Origin: Flectobacillus longus
GTDB taxonomy: Bacteria; Bacteroidota; Bacteroidia; Cytophagales; Spirosomataceae
Length of the DNA stretch: 64,000 nt
Reading direction: 5' to 3'
Assembly: GCF_030056705.1 (NCBI RefSeq)
Contig: NZ_JASHIC010000013.1
Coordinates: 124,001 to 188,000, forward strand
In this document: positions 33,883-43,354 of the stretch, in pieces
Numbering within the stretch: the first letter of the stretch is position 1
Layout of the letters: every line of letters begins with the position of its first letter
Program-made: the position numbers and the translations under genes
Notes under the pieces: model-generated
The model's database searches: none
Told to the model about the DNA's origin: nothing
What the model saw: the letters and a program-made list of their open reading frames with translations, nothing else

Positions 33883-33911
33883 ATTCTCTAAATCATAATT
33901 AACATACAACC

Positions 33912-34727
33912 ATGCAGTTATATACAACTTTAAATACAGGACAAACTATGCCTTTGCTGGGGCTTGGCGTGTATGATATGTACAACCAAGAAGCTGAACA
34001 AGCCGTAGAGTGGGCAATAGAAACGGGTTATCGATTAATAGATACGGCTTCGATGTATGAAAATGAGCTAGAAATCGGCAATGCCATACGAAGAAGTAAT
34101 ATAGCTAGAAGTGAATTGTTTGTGACAACCAAAGTTCACAACAACGACCAAGGTTATGACAAGACCTTAAGAGCTTTTGACCAAAGTCTCAAGAAACTCT
34201 CGATAGACTATATCGATTTATATTTGGTGCATTGGCCTATCAAGGCAACACGAAAGGAAACATGGCTGGCTCTTGAGCATCTATATCAAGAAGGGATGGT
34301 TCGCTCAGTTGGTGTGGCAAATTATCTTTCTCCTTTCCTAGAGGAGCTTTCAGAATACGCTAATATCGTCCCTGCGGTCAATCAAGTGGAATTTAGTCCT
34401 TATCTTTTTCTGGAAGATTTATTAACCGAATGTCAAGTAAAAGGTATTCAGTTGCAGGCCTACACGCCATTAGTTCGTGGGCAAAAGATGAATGACCCAA
34501 GACTTGTTGCTTTGGCTGAAAAATATGATAAAAGTCCCGCCCAAATCATTTTACGTTGGGCACTCCAACATGGGGTTTCTACTATTCCGAAATCATCCAA
34601 TCTCAAACGTTTGAAGGAGAATTTTGATGTCTTTGATTTTGCTATTTCTTCTGAAGATATGCTAATGATTGATGGTTTTGATGAACAATTAAGAGTAGTT
34701 GATGACCCTATGGAGATGTTTTATTGA
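33912..34727 (+). CDS. Aldo/keto reductase, diketogluconate-reductase-like
   Basis: A 271-residue AKR barrel of the AKR5 type: GQTMPLLGLGVYD, YRLIDTASMYENE (catalytic Asp and Tyr), TTKVHN (Lys), YLVHWP (His) and the IPKSSNLKRLKENF cofactor motif are all in place. It reduces a carbonyl with NADPH; the substrate is unknown. It probably shares the AraC-controlled unit with the PhyH gene. Confidence 0.9.
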   Translation: MQLYTTLNTGQTMPLLGLGVYDMYNQEAEQAVEWAIETGYRLIDTASMYENELEIGNAIRRSNIARSELFVTTKVHNNDQGYDKTLRAFDQSLKKLSIDYIDLYLVHWPIKATRKETWLALEHLYQEGMVRSVGVANYLSPFLEELSEYANIVPAVNQVEFSPYLFLEDLLTECQVKGIQLQAYTPLVRGQKMNDPRLVALAEKYDKSPAQIILRWALQHGVSTIPKSSNLKRLKENFDVFDFAISSEDMLMIDGFDEQLRVVDDPMEMFY

Positions 34728-35047
34728 TTTTTAGGGGCAAAGTTGCAGTATAGGCACAAAGGCAAAGAGGCACAAAGTCACAAAGTGTGAAAAAATCTCT
34801 CTACCATTAGACGCAAACATTGCGCCTCTACCGCCCCCCCCCTTTGCCCCTATGTGCCTTTGTGCCTGTTTCCTCCAGACGCAAGCATTGCGTTTCTACC
34901 GAAAACCCCTTTGTGCCTCTGTGCCTGTTCCCTCTCTCCCTTTCCGTTGAATAGTTTTTATTGTTTTTCAGGCATCTAAGTTTCTTTTTTTTGTAAAATG
35001 CAACGAATTTTACATTCAAATAAAATTCGCCAATAAGAAAATTCAAC
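34728..35047. repeat. Repeat-dense intergenic region with a nine-cytosine run
   Basis: No gene. The words GGCACAAAG/GTCACAAAG (34756-34789) recur inverted as CTATGTGCCTTTGTGCC (34849-34866) and CTTTGTGCCTCTGTGCC (34909-34925). Two copies of TAGACGCAA(A/G)CATTGCG..TCTACCG occur at 34808 and 34876. A run of nine C lies at 34834-34842. The repeats are inverted and irregular, unlike a CRISPR array. A possible promoter for the next gene (TTTG 34990, TACATTCA 35011) lies at the right end. Confidence 0.6.
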
Positions 35048-35989
35048 ATGAGAAAATTTACCTTATTAATCTTTATTCTTGCTATCGGAATTTACTGGAG
35101 TTGTAAACAAGAAGTTACTGTGGATTTACCCAAAGAAACATCGTTTTATATAGTCGGAGACTGGGGACGTATGGGACAATATGCCCAAACACCCATTGCG
35201 AAGCAAATGGACAAATCGGCCAAGTTAGCCCCTATTGACTTTATTTTTTCGACAGGAGATAATTTTTATGAAAATGGTGTAGCCGATGTCAACGATGCAC
35301 ATTGGAAACAATCCTTTGAACAAGTATATAGCGGGTCTAATATTTTAAAAAATTGGTATATCACCCTTGGTAATCATGATTATATGGGCAACCCTACTGC
35401 GCAATTGGATTATGCTAAAATCAATAAGCGATGGATTTTGCCTAATAGATATTATACTTTTGTACGTGAAATGGCGAATAACAATAATGTACGTTTTGTG
35501 ATTATTGACACGACTCCATTCATTAACGAGCACCGAACTAATGCTTTCATGCACTCTGATATTTTGTCGCAGGATACTCAAAGGCAATTAAAATGGTTGG
35601 ATAGTACTTTGAGTATTAGTAAAGAAAAAATCAAAATTGTGGTAGGACACCACCCTATGTATTCTGCTGGAACAGGTAGAGGCGACCAAGCAGAAGTTAT
35701 TAGTATTATCAAACCTCTTTTGAGTAAATACAAAGTACAGTTATATATTTCAAGCCATAGCCATAATAGCCAATATCTAAAGGCTCCAGACCTAGATACG
35801 GAACTGTTGGTGAGTGGCGGAGCTGCGTATGCCAATGATATCGTAAGAAAAGAACATCCTTATTTGCTTTTTGGCACCAATACTCCAGCTTTTACTTCAG
35901 TCAAAATCAAGGATAATTTGATTACCACAAGCTTTGTGGATAGTACCGGAAAAGTGCTATATTCGAAAGATAAAATAATTGTTCCATAA
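35048..35989 (+). CDS. Lipoprotein metallophosphoesterase, purple-acid-phosphatase-like
   Basis: A 313-residue calcineurin-like phosphoesterase with a lipoprotein signal (hydrophobic run, then the lipobox YWSC, Cys at about 19). Metal motifs appear in order: GDWG, GDNFYENG, GNHDYMG, GHHPMYS and SHSHNSQY. The GDNFYENG-VADVND pattern is that of the tartrate-resistant (type 5) acid phosphatase-like group. It should release phosphate from esters at the cell surface. It is a single gene after the repeat region. Confidence 0.9.
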   Translation: MRKFTLLIFILAIGIYWSCKQEVTVDLPKETSFYIVGDWGRMGQYAQTPIAKQMDKSAKLAPIDFIFSTGDNFYENGVADVNDAHWKQSFEQVYSGSNILKNWYITLGNHDYMGNPTAQLDYAKINKRWILPNRYYTFVREMANNNNVRFVIIDTTPFINEHRTNAFMHSDILSQDTQRQLKWLDSTLSISKEKIKIVVGHHPMYSAGTGRGDQAEVISIIKPLLSKYKVQLYISSHSHNSQYLKAPDLDTELLVSGGAAYANDIVRKEHPYLLFGTNTPAFTSVKIKDNLITTSFVDSTGKVLYSKDKIIVP

Positions 35990-36087
35990 GTTGTGCCATA
36001 AAATGTCGTATATTAGCACACTGGAATCTATAACTAGCACACGGTACAACTTTTTAGGTGTAACACAAAAACTATTGATTAACAGCA

Positions 36088-36354
36088 ATGACTACAATTT
36101 CTCATTCTGAATATCTAAATGCACTCAGGATTATTAAAGAGTACGAGGAGCAAAAACTAAACGCAGGAAATTTTTTAGAAACGCTTAGTGCCAGTAAAAA
36201 CTTAAAGCGCTTCCTCCAAGACCACAATGTTGTGAGTTTTGACCAGTTGGTTGAACTTTTCCAGAACGGTACCATGAACTCATGGTCGGGATTTGGCAAA
36301 AAACTTTTATTAGAAATAGAAGAACTCATCCAAAAAAGTACTGCCTTACAATAG
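36088..36354 (+). CDS. Small protein of unknown function (88 residues)
   Basis: I do not recognise it. It is mostly helical by composition, with no signal peptide, membrane segment or metal motif; a central NVVSFDQLVELFQNG stretch and the C-terminal GFGKKLLLEIEELI helix could form a small helical bundle. The ATG at 36088 follows about 100 bases of leader, and a strong terminator follows at 36455-36486, which supports a real transcript. Confidence 0.6.
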   Translation: MTTISHSEYLNALRIIKEYEEQKLNAGNFLETLSASKNLKRFLQDHNVVSFDQLVELFQNGTMNSWSGFGKKLLLEIEELIQKSTALQ

Positions 36355-36454
36355 TTCTGTTCAGCAGTAAAAGGTTATTTATTACTGGTATATCTGTTGT
36401 CAGAAACAGCACTAAATAATTTCATTTACTGATAAAATGAACTAAAATAAAAAA

Positions 36455-36486
36455 AGCTGAGAAGATTCGTCTTCTCAGCTTTTTTT
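36455..36486. terminator. Two-way intrinsic terminator
   Basis: AGCTGAGAAG (36455-36464) pairs with CTTCTCAGCT (36471-36480), loop ATTCGT, with A and T runs on both sides. It serves the small-protein gene and probably pheT. Confidence 0.85.
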
Positions 36487-36494
36487 ATTGTATC

Positions 36495-36580
36495 GAGCTT
36501 TGGGCTATAAGCATTAAGCAGGAAACCTTCTATTAATTCATAAGAAGTATTTTTGCTGAATGCCTATAGCCTACAGCTAA
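36495..36580. repeat. Intergenic hairpin repeat, copy B
   Basis: GAGCTTTGGGCTATAAGC... and ...GCCTATAGCCTACAGC form imperfect complementary arms around a centre with TTCATAAGAAG. Related to copies A (28589) and C (56872). It lies just beyond the pheT stop. Confidence 0.6.
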
Positions 36581-36581
36581 T

Positions 36582-39005
36582 TTATTTTCTAATTACTGCT
36601 CCGATTTCTTTCTCGAATCCAGCCATTAAACGCTCCATTGTTTTGTCGATTACTTTATCTGTCAACGTTTGTTCGTTGTCTTGTAAAATAAAGCTTACCG
36701 AGTAAGACTTTTTACCCTCACCCAAGTTTTCGCCTTGATATACATCAAATACGTTGATTTGGCGCAATAAGTTCTTCTCATACTGCTTTGCCAATTTCTG
36801 GATTTGGTCAAAAGTAACTTCTTTGTCCAATACCAACGAAAGGTCACGACGAACTTCTGGGAATTTAGACAATTCAGTAAATACCACGTTTTCTTTGTAT
36901 TGTTTGAACAAATAATCCCAGTCCAAATCAGCATAGAATACCGACTGTTTTACATCGGCAGCCTTCGCCAATTTTGCTTTTACTAAACCTAGGCTTACAC
37001 ATTCTTTTTTGTTGATAACATAGCTCAAACCATATTCAAAAGTAGCAGAACCTTCGATTGGTTTTGTTTGGAAATCTTTAAATCCTAAGCTTTTCAACAA
37101 TTTACTCACAACATTCGCTAAAGTGTGGAAAGAAATCTTTTCAGATTTTGCCTGCCAAGTTTCTGCCGAAATATTACCCGTTAAGTAAATCGCCAAATGA
37201 CGTTTTTCAACGTATTTGTCATTTACTTTATGATAAGTCTTTCCAAAATCAAACAATCTCAAATCCTTCTGGCGACGGTTGATATTGTGAGCCAATACTT
37301 CCAAACCCGAGAAAACCATTGATTGACGCATTACCGCCAAATCTTCAGAAAGCTTATTGAGAATTTCAACGTTTTCACCTTGTAAATCGCTCTGAATCAA
37401 AGCTGCGTACGAAGGTTTTGTTAAAGAGTTAGTGATGATTTCAGAGAAACCACTTCCAGCTAGGCTAGTAGCAATTTTCCATTGCAATTTGTCACGGTCT
37501 TTTGCAGGGAAATCAGAAAGATAGTCTGTTCCTAAATTTTCTGAAAGTTCAATATTGTTGAAACCGTACACACGTAAAATCTCTTCGATAATATCGGCCT
37601 CACGTGTTACGTCTACACGGTATGGTGGAACAATCGCCGTAAAGCCCGCTTCAGTTTCTTCTGTAATCTGAATATCCAAAGATACCAAAATAGACTTAAT
37701 AAGGTCTTTTCCTAATTGTTTACCAATCAATCGGTCGATATTGCGATAAGTAACAGGTATCACAAAATCTTGGATTGGAGTTGGATAAAAATCACTTACT
37801 TCAGAAGCAATCACACCGCCCGCTATTTCTTGAATCAGCAAGGCTGCGTATTTCAAAGCATATAATTTAGCATTTGGATCAGTACCACGCTCAAAACGGA
37901 AAGAAGCATCTGTTTTTAATCCATGACGTTGTGCTGTTTTACGAACAGAAGCAGGATCAAAATAGGCTACCTCCAAATATACACGAGTTGTTTCGTCTTT
38001 GATACCCGAAGTAGCACCACCAAACACACCCGCAATACCCATTGGCTCCTCAGCATTACAAACCATCAAATCTGTTTCGCCTAAAGTACGCTCAACTTCA
38101 TCAAGTGTGGTAAACTTAGTCCCTGCTGGTAAAGTTTTTACCACTACTTTTTGACCTTTGATGGCACTCCAATCATAAGCGTGCATGGGTTGTCCCAAAC
38201 CATGACAAATAAAATTGGTAATATCAACGATGTTATTGATAGGACGCAAACCGATGGTAATCAACGCATTTTGCAACCATTCTGGTGAAGGTTTTACCGA
38301 AACGCCATCGATAGTTACTCCACAGAAACGTGGACAAGCCTGTGCATCTTCTACAACAAGCTCGATAGGGAAATTAGTATTATCTACTTTGAAAGCCTCA
38401 ACAGATGGCAAGGTAATTTCGCGACCAGTAGCAGCTTTAATATCACGAGCTACGCCCCAGTGCGATGCAGCATCGGCACGGTTTGGTGTCAAACCGATTT
38501 CGATCATATAATCTGCTTCAAGGTTGAAGTATTTGGTGGCAGGCGTACCATTTGGCAAATCTGTATCCAATACCAAAATACCATCATGCGAAGAACCAAT
38601 ACCGATTTCGTCTTCAGCACAAATCATCCCTTCAGACAAATGCCCGTAGGTTTTCTTGCTCGAAATAGTAAATACTGGTTTACCTTCTTTATCGTAAAGA
38701 GTTGTTCCAACTGTTGCTACAATCACTTTTTGACCAGCGTCAACGTTGGCCGCCCCACAAACGATTTGAGAGGGTGTATCTTGACCAACATCTACGGTTG
38801 TAAGGCTCAACTGTTTTTCTTTCACCATAAATCGTTCGCAAGTAAGTACTTCGCCAACAACAAAGCCTTGTAACCCACCTGGGATAGAATCGTGACGCTC
38901 GATGCCCTCTACCTCCAAACCAGTACCAGTTAACATTTGGTCTAGCTCTTCGGGAGATTCATTAATTTCGATGAACTGTTTAAGCCAATTAAGTGAAATT
39001 TTCAT
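36582..39005 (-). CDS. pheT: Phenylalanyl-tRNA synthetase beta subunit PheT
   Basis: An 807-residue long-form PheT. Domains in order: N-terminal B1 (MKISLNWLKQFIE), an OB-fold tRNA-binding insert (about 40-150, IVCGAANVDAGQKV), the B3/B4 editing domain (about 210-390, GQPMHAYDW), B5 (about 400-475), the catalytic-core-like B6-B7, and the C-terminal FDX-ACB anticodon-binding domain (KFPEVRRDLSLVLD). With PheS, which is not in the window, it charges tRNA-Phe. It has a roughly 130-base leader with a 10-base hairpin and a -7 box at 39143-39150. Confidence 0.97.
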   Translation of the reverse strand: MKISLNWLKQFIEINESPEELDQMLTGTGLEVEGIERHDSIPGGLQGFVVGEVLTCERFMVKEKQLSLTTVDVGQDTPSQIVCGAANVDAGQKVIVATVGTTLYDKEGKPVFTISSKKTYGHLSEGMICAEDEIGIGSSHDGILVLDTDLPNGTPATKYFNLEADYMIEIGLTPNRADAASHWGVARDIKAATGREITLPSVEAFKVDNTNFPIELVVEDAQACPRFCGVTIDGVSVKPSPEWLQNALITIGLRPINNIVDITNFICHGLGQPMHAYDWSAIKGQKVVVKTLPAGTKFTTLDEVERTLGETDLMVCNAEEPMGIAGVFGGATSGIKDETTRVYLEVAYFDPASVRKTAQRHGLKTDASFRFERGTDPNAKLYALKYAALLIQEIAGGVIASEVSDFYPTPIQDFVIPVTYRNIDRLIGKQLGKDLIKSILVSLDIQITEETEAGFTAIVPPYRVDVTREADIIEEILRVYGFNNIELSENLGTDYLSDFPAKDRDKLQWKIATSLAGSGFSEIITNSLTKPSYAALIQSDLQGENVEILNKLSEDLAVMRQSMVFSGLEVLAHNINRRQKDLRLFDFGKTYHKVNDKYVEKRHLAIYLTGNISAETWQAKSEKISFHTLANVVSKLLKSLGFKDFQTKPIEGSATFEYGLSYVINKKECVSLGLVKAKLAKAADVKQSVFYADLDWDYLFKQYKENVVFTELSKFPEVRRDLSLVLDKEVTFDQIQKLAKQYEKNLLRQINVFDVYQGENLGEGKKSYSVSFILQDNEQTLTDKVIDKTMERLMAGFEKEIGAVIRK

Positions 39006-39059
39006 TGTGTATAAAATTAGATAATACCTTGCTAGTGCAATCTTGTACCGTTAGAGTAC

Positions 39060-39098
39060 TTACTCAAGTATTAGGAAAGTGTTTTGGCACTTGAGTAA
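39060..39098 (-). promoter_or_regulatory. Hairpin in the pheT leader
   Basis: TTACTCAAGT (39060-39069) and ACTTGAGTAA (39089-39098) form a perfect 10-base stem within the predicted pheT leader. No T run follows and no Phe-rich leader peptide is seen, so classical attenuation is not supported. Confidence 0.4.
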
Positions 39099-39142
39099 TG
39101 ATATTATGAGTTGTTGTTTTTCCGTATTTGTATTTGAGAGCG

Positions 39143-39150
39143 CAAAGTTA
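39143..39150 (-). promoter_or_regulatory. Predicted -7 box of pheT
   Basis: The minus strand reads TAACTTTG, an exact TAnnTTTG match, about 140 bases ahead of pheT. Confidence 0.5.
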
Positions 39151-39189
39151 CAAGTTTTACGCTTTTTGTACTTGCTTGATTAAAACAAA

Positions 39190-39222
39190 AACTCCGTAAG
39201 TTCTTGAAAAACTTACGGAGTT
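39190..39222 (-). terminator. Intrinsic terminator of the DUF3857 genes
   Basis: A perfect 13-base stem (39190-39202 and 39210-39222) followed on the minus strand by TTTGTTTT. It closes the transcript ending at 39250. Confidence 0.85.
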
Positions 39223-39249
39223 GGTCTTTAAGAGATTATTAAAGGGCTT

Positions 39250-41166
39250 TTACAACTTCAAAACCATTTGTGCTCGGTCAGCTTTTGAGATTTTTTTATA
39301 AAAATCTATCAATTCTTGAAAATCGCTGGCTTTGTATTTGCCATTATTACGAGTAAACTTACGAGTCAGCAACAACTTAGTACCTTGTAATTGGTACTTT
39401 ACTTGGAAGGTTCCAAATTTTGACATGAAGCTTACATCGGTTGGCAACGCCTCCACAGCCTGATAAGTTGGCAGTTGAATTTCAATCTCATCATTATAGG
39501 AAATATTATTAAATAACTCAACATCCATCGTGCGAGGCTCGGAGCCTGATGATGGTACACCATCTTCTTTGTAAAAAATGGATGGGGTCACAAATAATCT
39601 TGATCCGCTTGGGGAGGTTAACTTCTTCAAATCCGCATCAAAAGCAATTTGAACACTTGGAATTTTATCTCTATTTTCTTGTAATGCAATTTTACTCAAC
39701 TGTGCATTTCCCAAATAAAAGCTCTTTAAAAGAGAGGTCGTTGTCTTTTCTTGATTATTTTCATGAATTAAACCAACGACATCGTCATAGAAAATACCTT
39801 TGAAATTAGCATCAATTTTTGCCTTTGCTGAACCATCAGCACCTAATTCCATCTTGACTTTTCGGCTAACTTGATTGTCTTTTGCAGACAAAGCAGGCGT
39901 TTTGACCAATACGCCTCCACTAGGCGTAGCCAAAAGAGTATGACGGTTGGCAGTAAAATTGGATAAATACCCAAAAGGATTCGTCTGAGAAGTACATTCG
40001 AGCCAAATGGTATCTTTGGGCATAGGTACACACAAAATCACGTGGTTGAACTGTTGTGCAGGGAAGTCTGTCAGAATATCTGCGGTAGCTTCTCCTGCTT
40101 TTATCGACGCATAGTGAGACTCAATTCCAACTGTTTTTAATAATGCTTTTGTAAAAAAACTTAAAGCTTTACAGTCTCCATAACCTTTGTCGGCCACCAC
40201 GGCTGCTTCGAAAGGCTGAAGTCCTCCAATACCCAACTGAATACTGATATAGCGAGTATGCTGCTGAAGGTATTCGTACACCTTTTTTACTTTTGCCTCT
40301 TGTGAAGTTTCGCTTTTGACCAATGTTTGTATTTCAGAAATCACATTAGACGGCAACGTTTCTCTTCCTTTATTGAGTAAGTTATCAAACTCTCCTACTT
40401 TTTGCCAAGTAGAAAAATCGCCTTTATAGCCATCCATTTCAAAAGTAGCTGGGGCTGTCCATACACCAGGACCACGCTGTGACCATGCTGGGGCGTAAGG
40501 CTCAGAAGCTTTGATTGGAATATCACTAACTTTCCATGTATAAACGGTATTTGTACCATTTTGAGATTTTTCGACAGGTGCTACGTTATTGAGTTCTTTA
40601 TAGCGCAAAGGCATATTGGCGGGCATCTCAATACGTAGAGTACTTGTCTGAACAGATACATCTTCGGCATCTTCGCCAGGAAACCAACGCTCATAAAATG
40701 CTGTTTTTTTATCAGAAACTTCATAAGTAAACTCCACTGTAAATGGAAAGTTAGCATAGCCAAACTGCACCGATTTATAGCGATAATCATCAAATAAATT
40801 AGAGGCGGTCACATTGCCAATATCGTTTATCTCTTCTTTTTTGAGCTTACGGAGTTTATTGCCAGCAGCATCGTAAAGTACCCCTTCGAGATCGGTCACT
40901 TTTGATAATTTGTTGTAATCAATATAGAGATGTCCATATTTCAAGCCGTCTTCGTCGAGGATCGTCATGACAATGTGTTTTTTTCGAGTCAAAGCCCCCT
41001 CATTCTTGACAATCAATAGATTTTCGTCAGTACGAATAACGGCGTGTGCATTTTCTTTTAGTTTTTCAGGAATCCCTTGCACATTCCACACCACCGTTTG
41101 GGCAGAAAGAGGAATCACCAAGCAAGTCCATAGTAAAGCAATTAATAATCGTGTAGTAAACATCAT
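39250..41166 (-). CDS. DUF3857 transglutaminase-like secreted protein, copy 3 (with catalytic Cys)
   Basis: From the ATG at 41166 (MMFTTRLL) it is 638 residues with a signal peptide (to about LSAQ); starting at 41190 would overlap the previous gene by 20 bases. The N-terminal half is DUF3857; the central part is a transglutaminase-like core with GYGDCKAL (Cys332), a His in QQFNHVILC and an Asp in PKDTIWLEC, so the Cys-His-Asp triad looks intact. The C-terminal third is a beta-rich DUF of the same family. Such proteins are exported and of unknown function. It is third in a row of three paralogues, 4 bases after the second. Confidence 0.87.
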   Translation of the reverse strand: MMFTTRLLIALLWTCLVIPLSAQTVVWNVQGIPEKLKENAHAVIRTDENLLIVKNEGALTRKKHIVMTILDEDGLKYGHLYIDYNKLSKVTDLEGVLYDAAGNKLRKLKKEEINDIGNVTASNLFDDYRYKSVQFGYANFPFTVEFTYEVSDKKTAFYERWFPGEDAEDVSVQTSTLRIEMPANMPLRYKELNNVAPVEKSQNGTNTVYTWKVSDIPIKASEPYAPAWSQRGPGVWTAPATFEMDGYKGDFSTWQKVGEFDNLLNKGRETLPSNVISEIQTLVKSETSQEAKVKKVYEYLQQHTRYISIQLGIGGLQPFEAAVVADKGYGDCKALSFFTKALLKTVGIESHYASIKAGEATADILTDFPAQQFNHVILCVPMPKDTIWLECTSQTNPFGYLSNFTANRHTLLATPSGGVLVKTPALSAKDNQVSRKVKMELGADGSAKAKIDANFKGIFYDDVVGLIHENNQEKTTTSLLKSFYLGNAQLSKIALQENRDKIPSVQIAFDADLKKLTSPSGSRLFVTPSIFYKEDGVPSSGSEPRTMDVELFNNISYNDEIEIQLPTYQAVEALPTDVSFMSKFGTFQVKYQLQGTKLLLTRKFTRNNGKYKASDFQELIDFYKKISKADRAQMVLKL

Positions 41167-41170
41167 CGTA

Positions 41171-43135
41171 TTATTTTTTTTGAAGAACAATCATTTGGTT
41201 ATGTCTAGTTACCACATGGTCGTAGAGCGTACGAAGAGCCTGATATTTATCGGCACTATAAATAGACTTTTTGAGTAGGATCTGGCTTGTAATATTTACC
41301 TCTTTTCCTGTGGGGTCTTGTGTTACCGAGAAATAGAATCTCCCTCCATCTTGGGGCAAAGCTACACGGATTCCTTTGGGAAGTTCTGCAATGCTATACC
41401 CTTCAGGAATAATGTATTTGCAAGTAATAACTTCTTCAGTTGGATAGGTAAAATCAACAGGGAATGAACGGTCGGCATTAGGAAAAGGATGCTCAGTTGT
41501 TCCTTCGTAAGGGATTGTTTTAAGGTATATTTTTCCATTAACTTTATTATACCCTTCTGTATTTTTACCAGTTATCATAATCACAGGTTGACTACCAGCA
41601 TCAGCATTAATAAAGCCCTCTAATTCTATCTTAGGTTTGTCGATACTCGAAAAATCATTGCGGAGTTTTTCGATGAATTTTTCTTTTCCTAAAGTATTGT
41701 ATTGCGAACGATAATCAATGGCTTGATACCCCACTCCTGTGTATAAAATTTGGCTTTCCAGCTCAGGTTCGTTTGCGCTAAAGGTAAATTCCATATTAAT
41801 TTTCGTACCACTTTTCTCTGGAGTTTGAATAGGTATCCATTGAGACCTGTTATAAATCAACAAGCGTCCTTCGCCAACCATACAATACTCTGGCAATAGC
41901 CCCCATTGAAGATTTTTGTCGGTAACATCCAACAGTACATTTTGTCCACTGATATTTACCTGCGCCAAGGTATAGTTAAATCTTGAAATCATGGGGTAAT
42001 CTTTCCAAATTCGACCATGGTCACGAGTGCTAATTACTACAGGTTTGGCGGCTATTCCAACTTGGCGGAGTAATGAAATAAGTAATAAATTTAGCTCTGA
42101 GCTTGAACCCGTTTTACGATTAAATACTTCTTTGAGCGAACTTTGGGTAAACAAACGCTTATTACCATCCCAAGTAAAATTACTTTGAACGTATTTGTAC
42201 ACTTCTTTGGCGAGTTCAAGAGTATCCGTTTTCTGGCTTTTTAGACTTTGAGCAGTGGCGTCAAAAGCGGATATTTTACCAATTCTGCCACCAAAATCAT
42301 CATCCATAAGTAATTGTTTATCAAAGTCAGGCCAATCCATGGATAGTTTTTTGGCTGTATCCATTCCTCTTACCACATATTCGGCCAACTCAAAGTGGAG
42401 TTTACGAGTATAATCATCCAAATTAGCAACATACTTTTCCTCCTTCATGGCTGGAATATCGACCATTACCCATCTACAAGATCTAAAATCATCAGAGGTA
42501 TTACATTTTTCCTCAGAAAGTTTTCCTTCACAATATTGCATCAGCATTCGGTAGGCAAAATTAGTAGGACTTCCAAAAGTATATTCACTACGCTCGCAAG
42601 GAATATCTGTTTGAAAATCCCAATCTTTGGGTTTGAAAGGAAAAGGAGAGCGTATCACATAGGAATATTCTATAATCGAGCCTTCTTTTACTTTGGGCAA
42701 GGTAAAACTCACTTTATCGAAGGATTTATTGTATTTGGTTTTAAAAATATCCTTTGCTTGAAGCTCATCGATTTCGATGACATCATTATTGAAATTATAC
42801 GTTCTACCTTTTATTTCTTGTGCAAGTTCTATATCCTGCTGATTGCTGTCGATATATAGATAGAGAGCCTTAGTAGCACGCTCAAAAGCACTTTTTTTCA
42901 AGATTTTAATTCTTATAAAATGTTGATAGGCGATTTCATATCCACCTTCTGAATTTTGATACACCCAGCCATTTCCGTAATTGGTCATGATATAAGCCTC
43001 AGCGGAAGAGTCTTTGGGATAAACTTTTTTAATCAGGTCTTCGACTGTAACTTGTGGAAATTTAGGCAAGTCTTGTTGAGCATGGGCAATAAAAGCCATT
43101 GAAAACATTAGTAGTAAAATGGTTACTCTTTTCAT
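41171..43135 (-). CDS. DUF3857 transglutaminase-like secreted protein, copy 2 (Cys replaced)
   Basis: A 654-residue protein with a signal peptide (MKRVTILLLMFSMAFIAHAQ) and the DUF3857/transglutaminase-like layout. At the position of the catalytic GDC motif of copy 3 it reads TGSSSELNLLLISLL, so the Cys is replaced by Ser; the strand VISTRDHGRIWKDYP and FNYTLAQVNISGQNVLLDVT still mark the core. It is probably non-enzymatic, perhaps a binding protein. It is tightly coupled to copy 3 downstream (5 bases). Confidence 0.88.
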   Translation of the reverse strand: MKRVTILLLMFSMAFIAHAQQDLPKFPQVTVEDLIKKVYPKDSSAEAYIMTNYGNGWVYQNSEGGYEIAYQHFIRIKILKKSAFERATKALYLYIDSNQQDIELAQEIKGRTYNFNNDVIEIDELQAKDIFKTKYNKSFDKVSFTLPKVKEGSIIEYSYVIRSPFPFKPKDWDFQTDIPCERSEYTFGSPTNFAYRMLMQYCEGKLSEEKCNTSDDFRSCRWVMVDIPAMKEEKYVANLDDYTRKLHFELAEYVVRGMDTAKKLSMDWPDFDKQLLMDDDFGGRIGKISAFDATAQSLKSQKTDTLELAKEVYKYVQSNFTWDGNKRLFTQSSLKEVFNRKTGSSSELNLLLISLLRQVGIAAKPVVISTRDHGRIWKDYPMISRFNYTLAQVNISGQNVLLDVTDKNLQWGLLPEYCMVGEGRLLIYNRSQWIPIQTPEKSGTKINMEFTFSANEPELESQILYTGVGYQAIDYRSQYNTLGKEKFIEKLRNDFSSIDKPKIELEGFINADAGSQPVIMITGKNTEGYNKVNGKIYLKTIPYEGTTEHPFPNADRSFPVDFTYPTEEVITCKYIIPEGYSIAELPKGIRVALPQDGGRFYFSVTQDPTGKEVNITSQILLKKSIYSADKYQALRTLYDHVVTRHNQMIVLQKK

Positions 43136-43278
43136 TAGTGTTAAGGTTTTATTTGGGTTGTTCAGGAAAGACTATGCTTGATGAGAATCGATTTTGATAT
43201 TACAGAAGGGATATTTCGCGAGTAGCATAATCATATCGCAGAACGCTCATAGTTGACCCACTTTCTAATAGCAAAATT

Positions 43279-43306
43279 GGTCGTCTTTTCAAGAGAAAAG
43301 ACGACC
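43279..43306 (-). terminator. Hairpin between DUF3857 copies 1 and 2
   Basis: GGTCGTCTTTTC (43279-43290), loop AAGA, GAAAAGACGACC (43295-43306): a perfect 12-base stem just past copy 1, followed on the minus strand by AATTTTG. It may end or dampen the transcript from copy 1. Confidence 0.7.
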
Positions 43307-43354
43307 TTAAAATAGTAGCAATGACGTTTTCGAATTATTGGGTCGTTGCCTTTA

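Noticed and set aside
34756-34925. CRISPR array
   Set aside because: Repeats are inverted, of unequal spacing and sequence; no cas gene is near.
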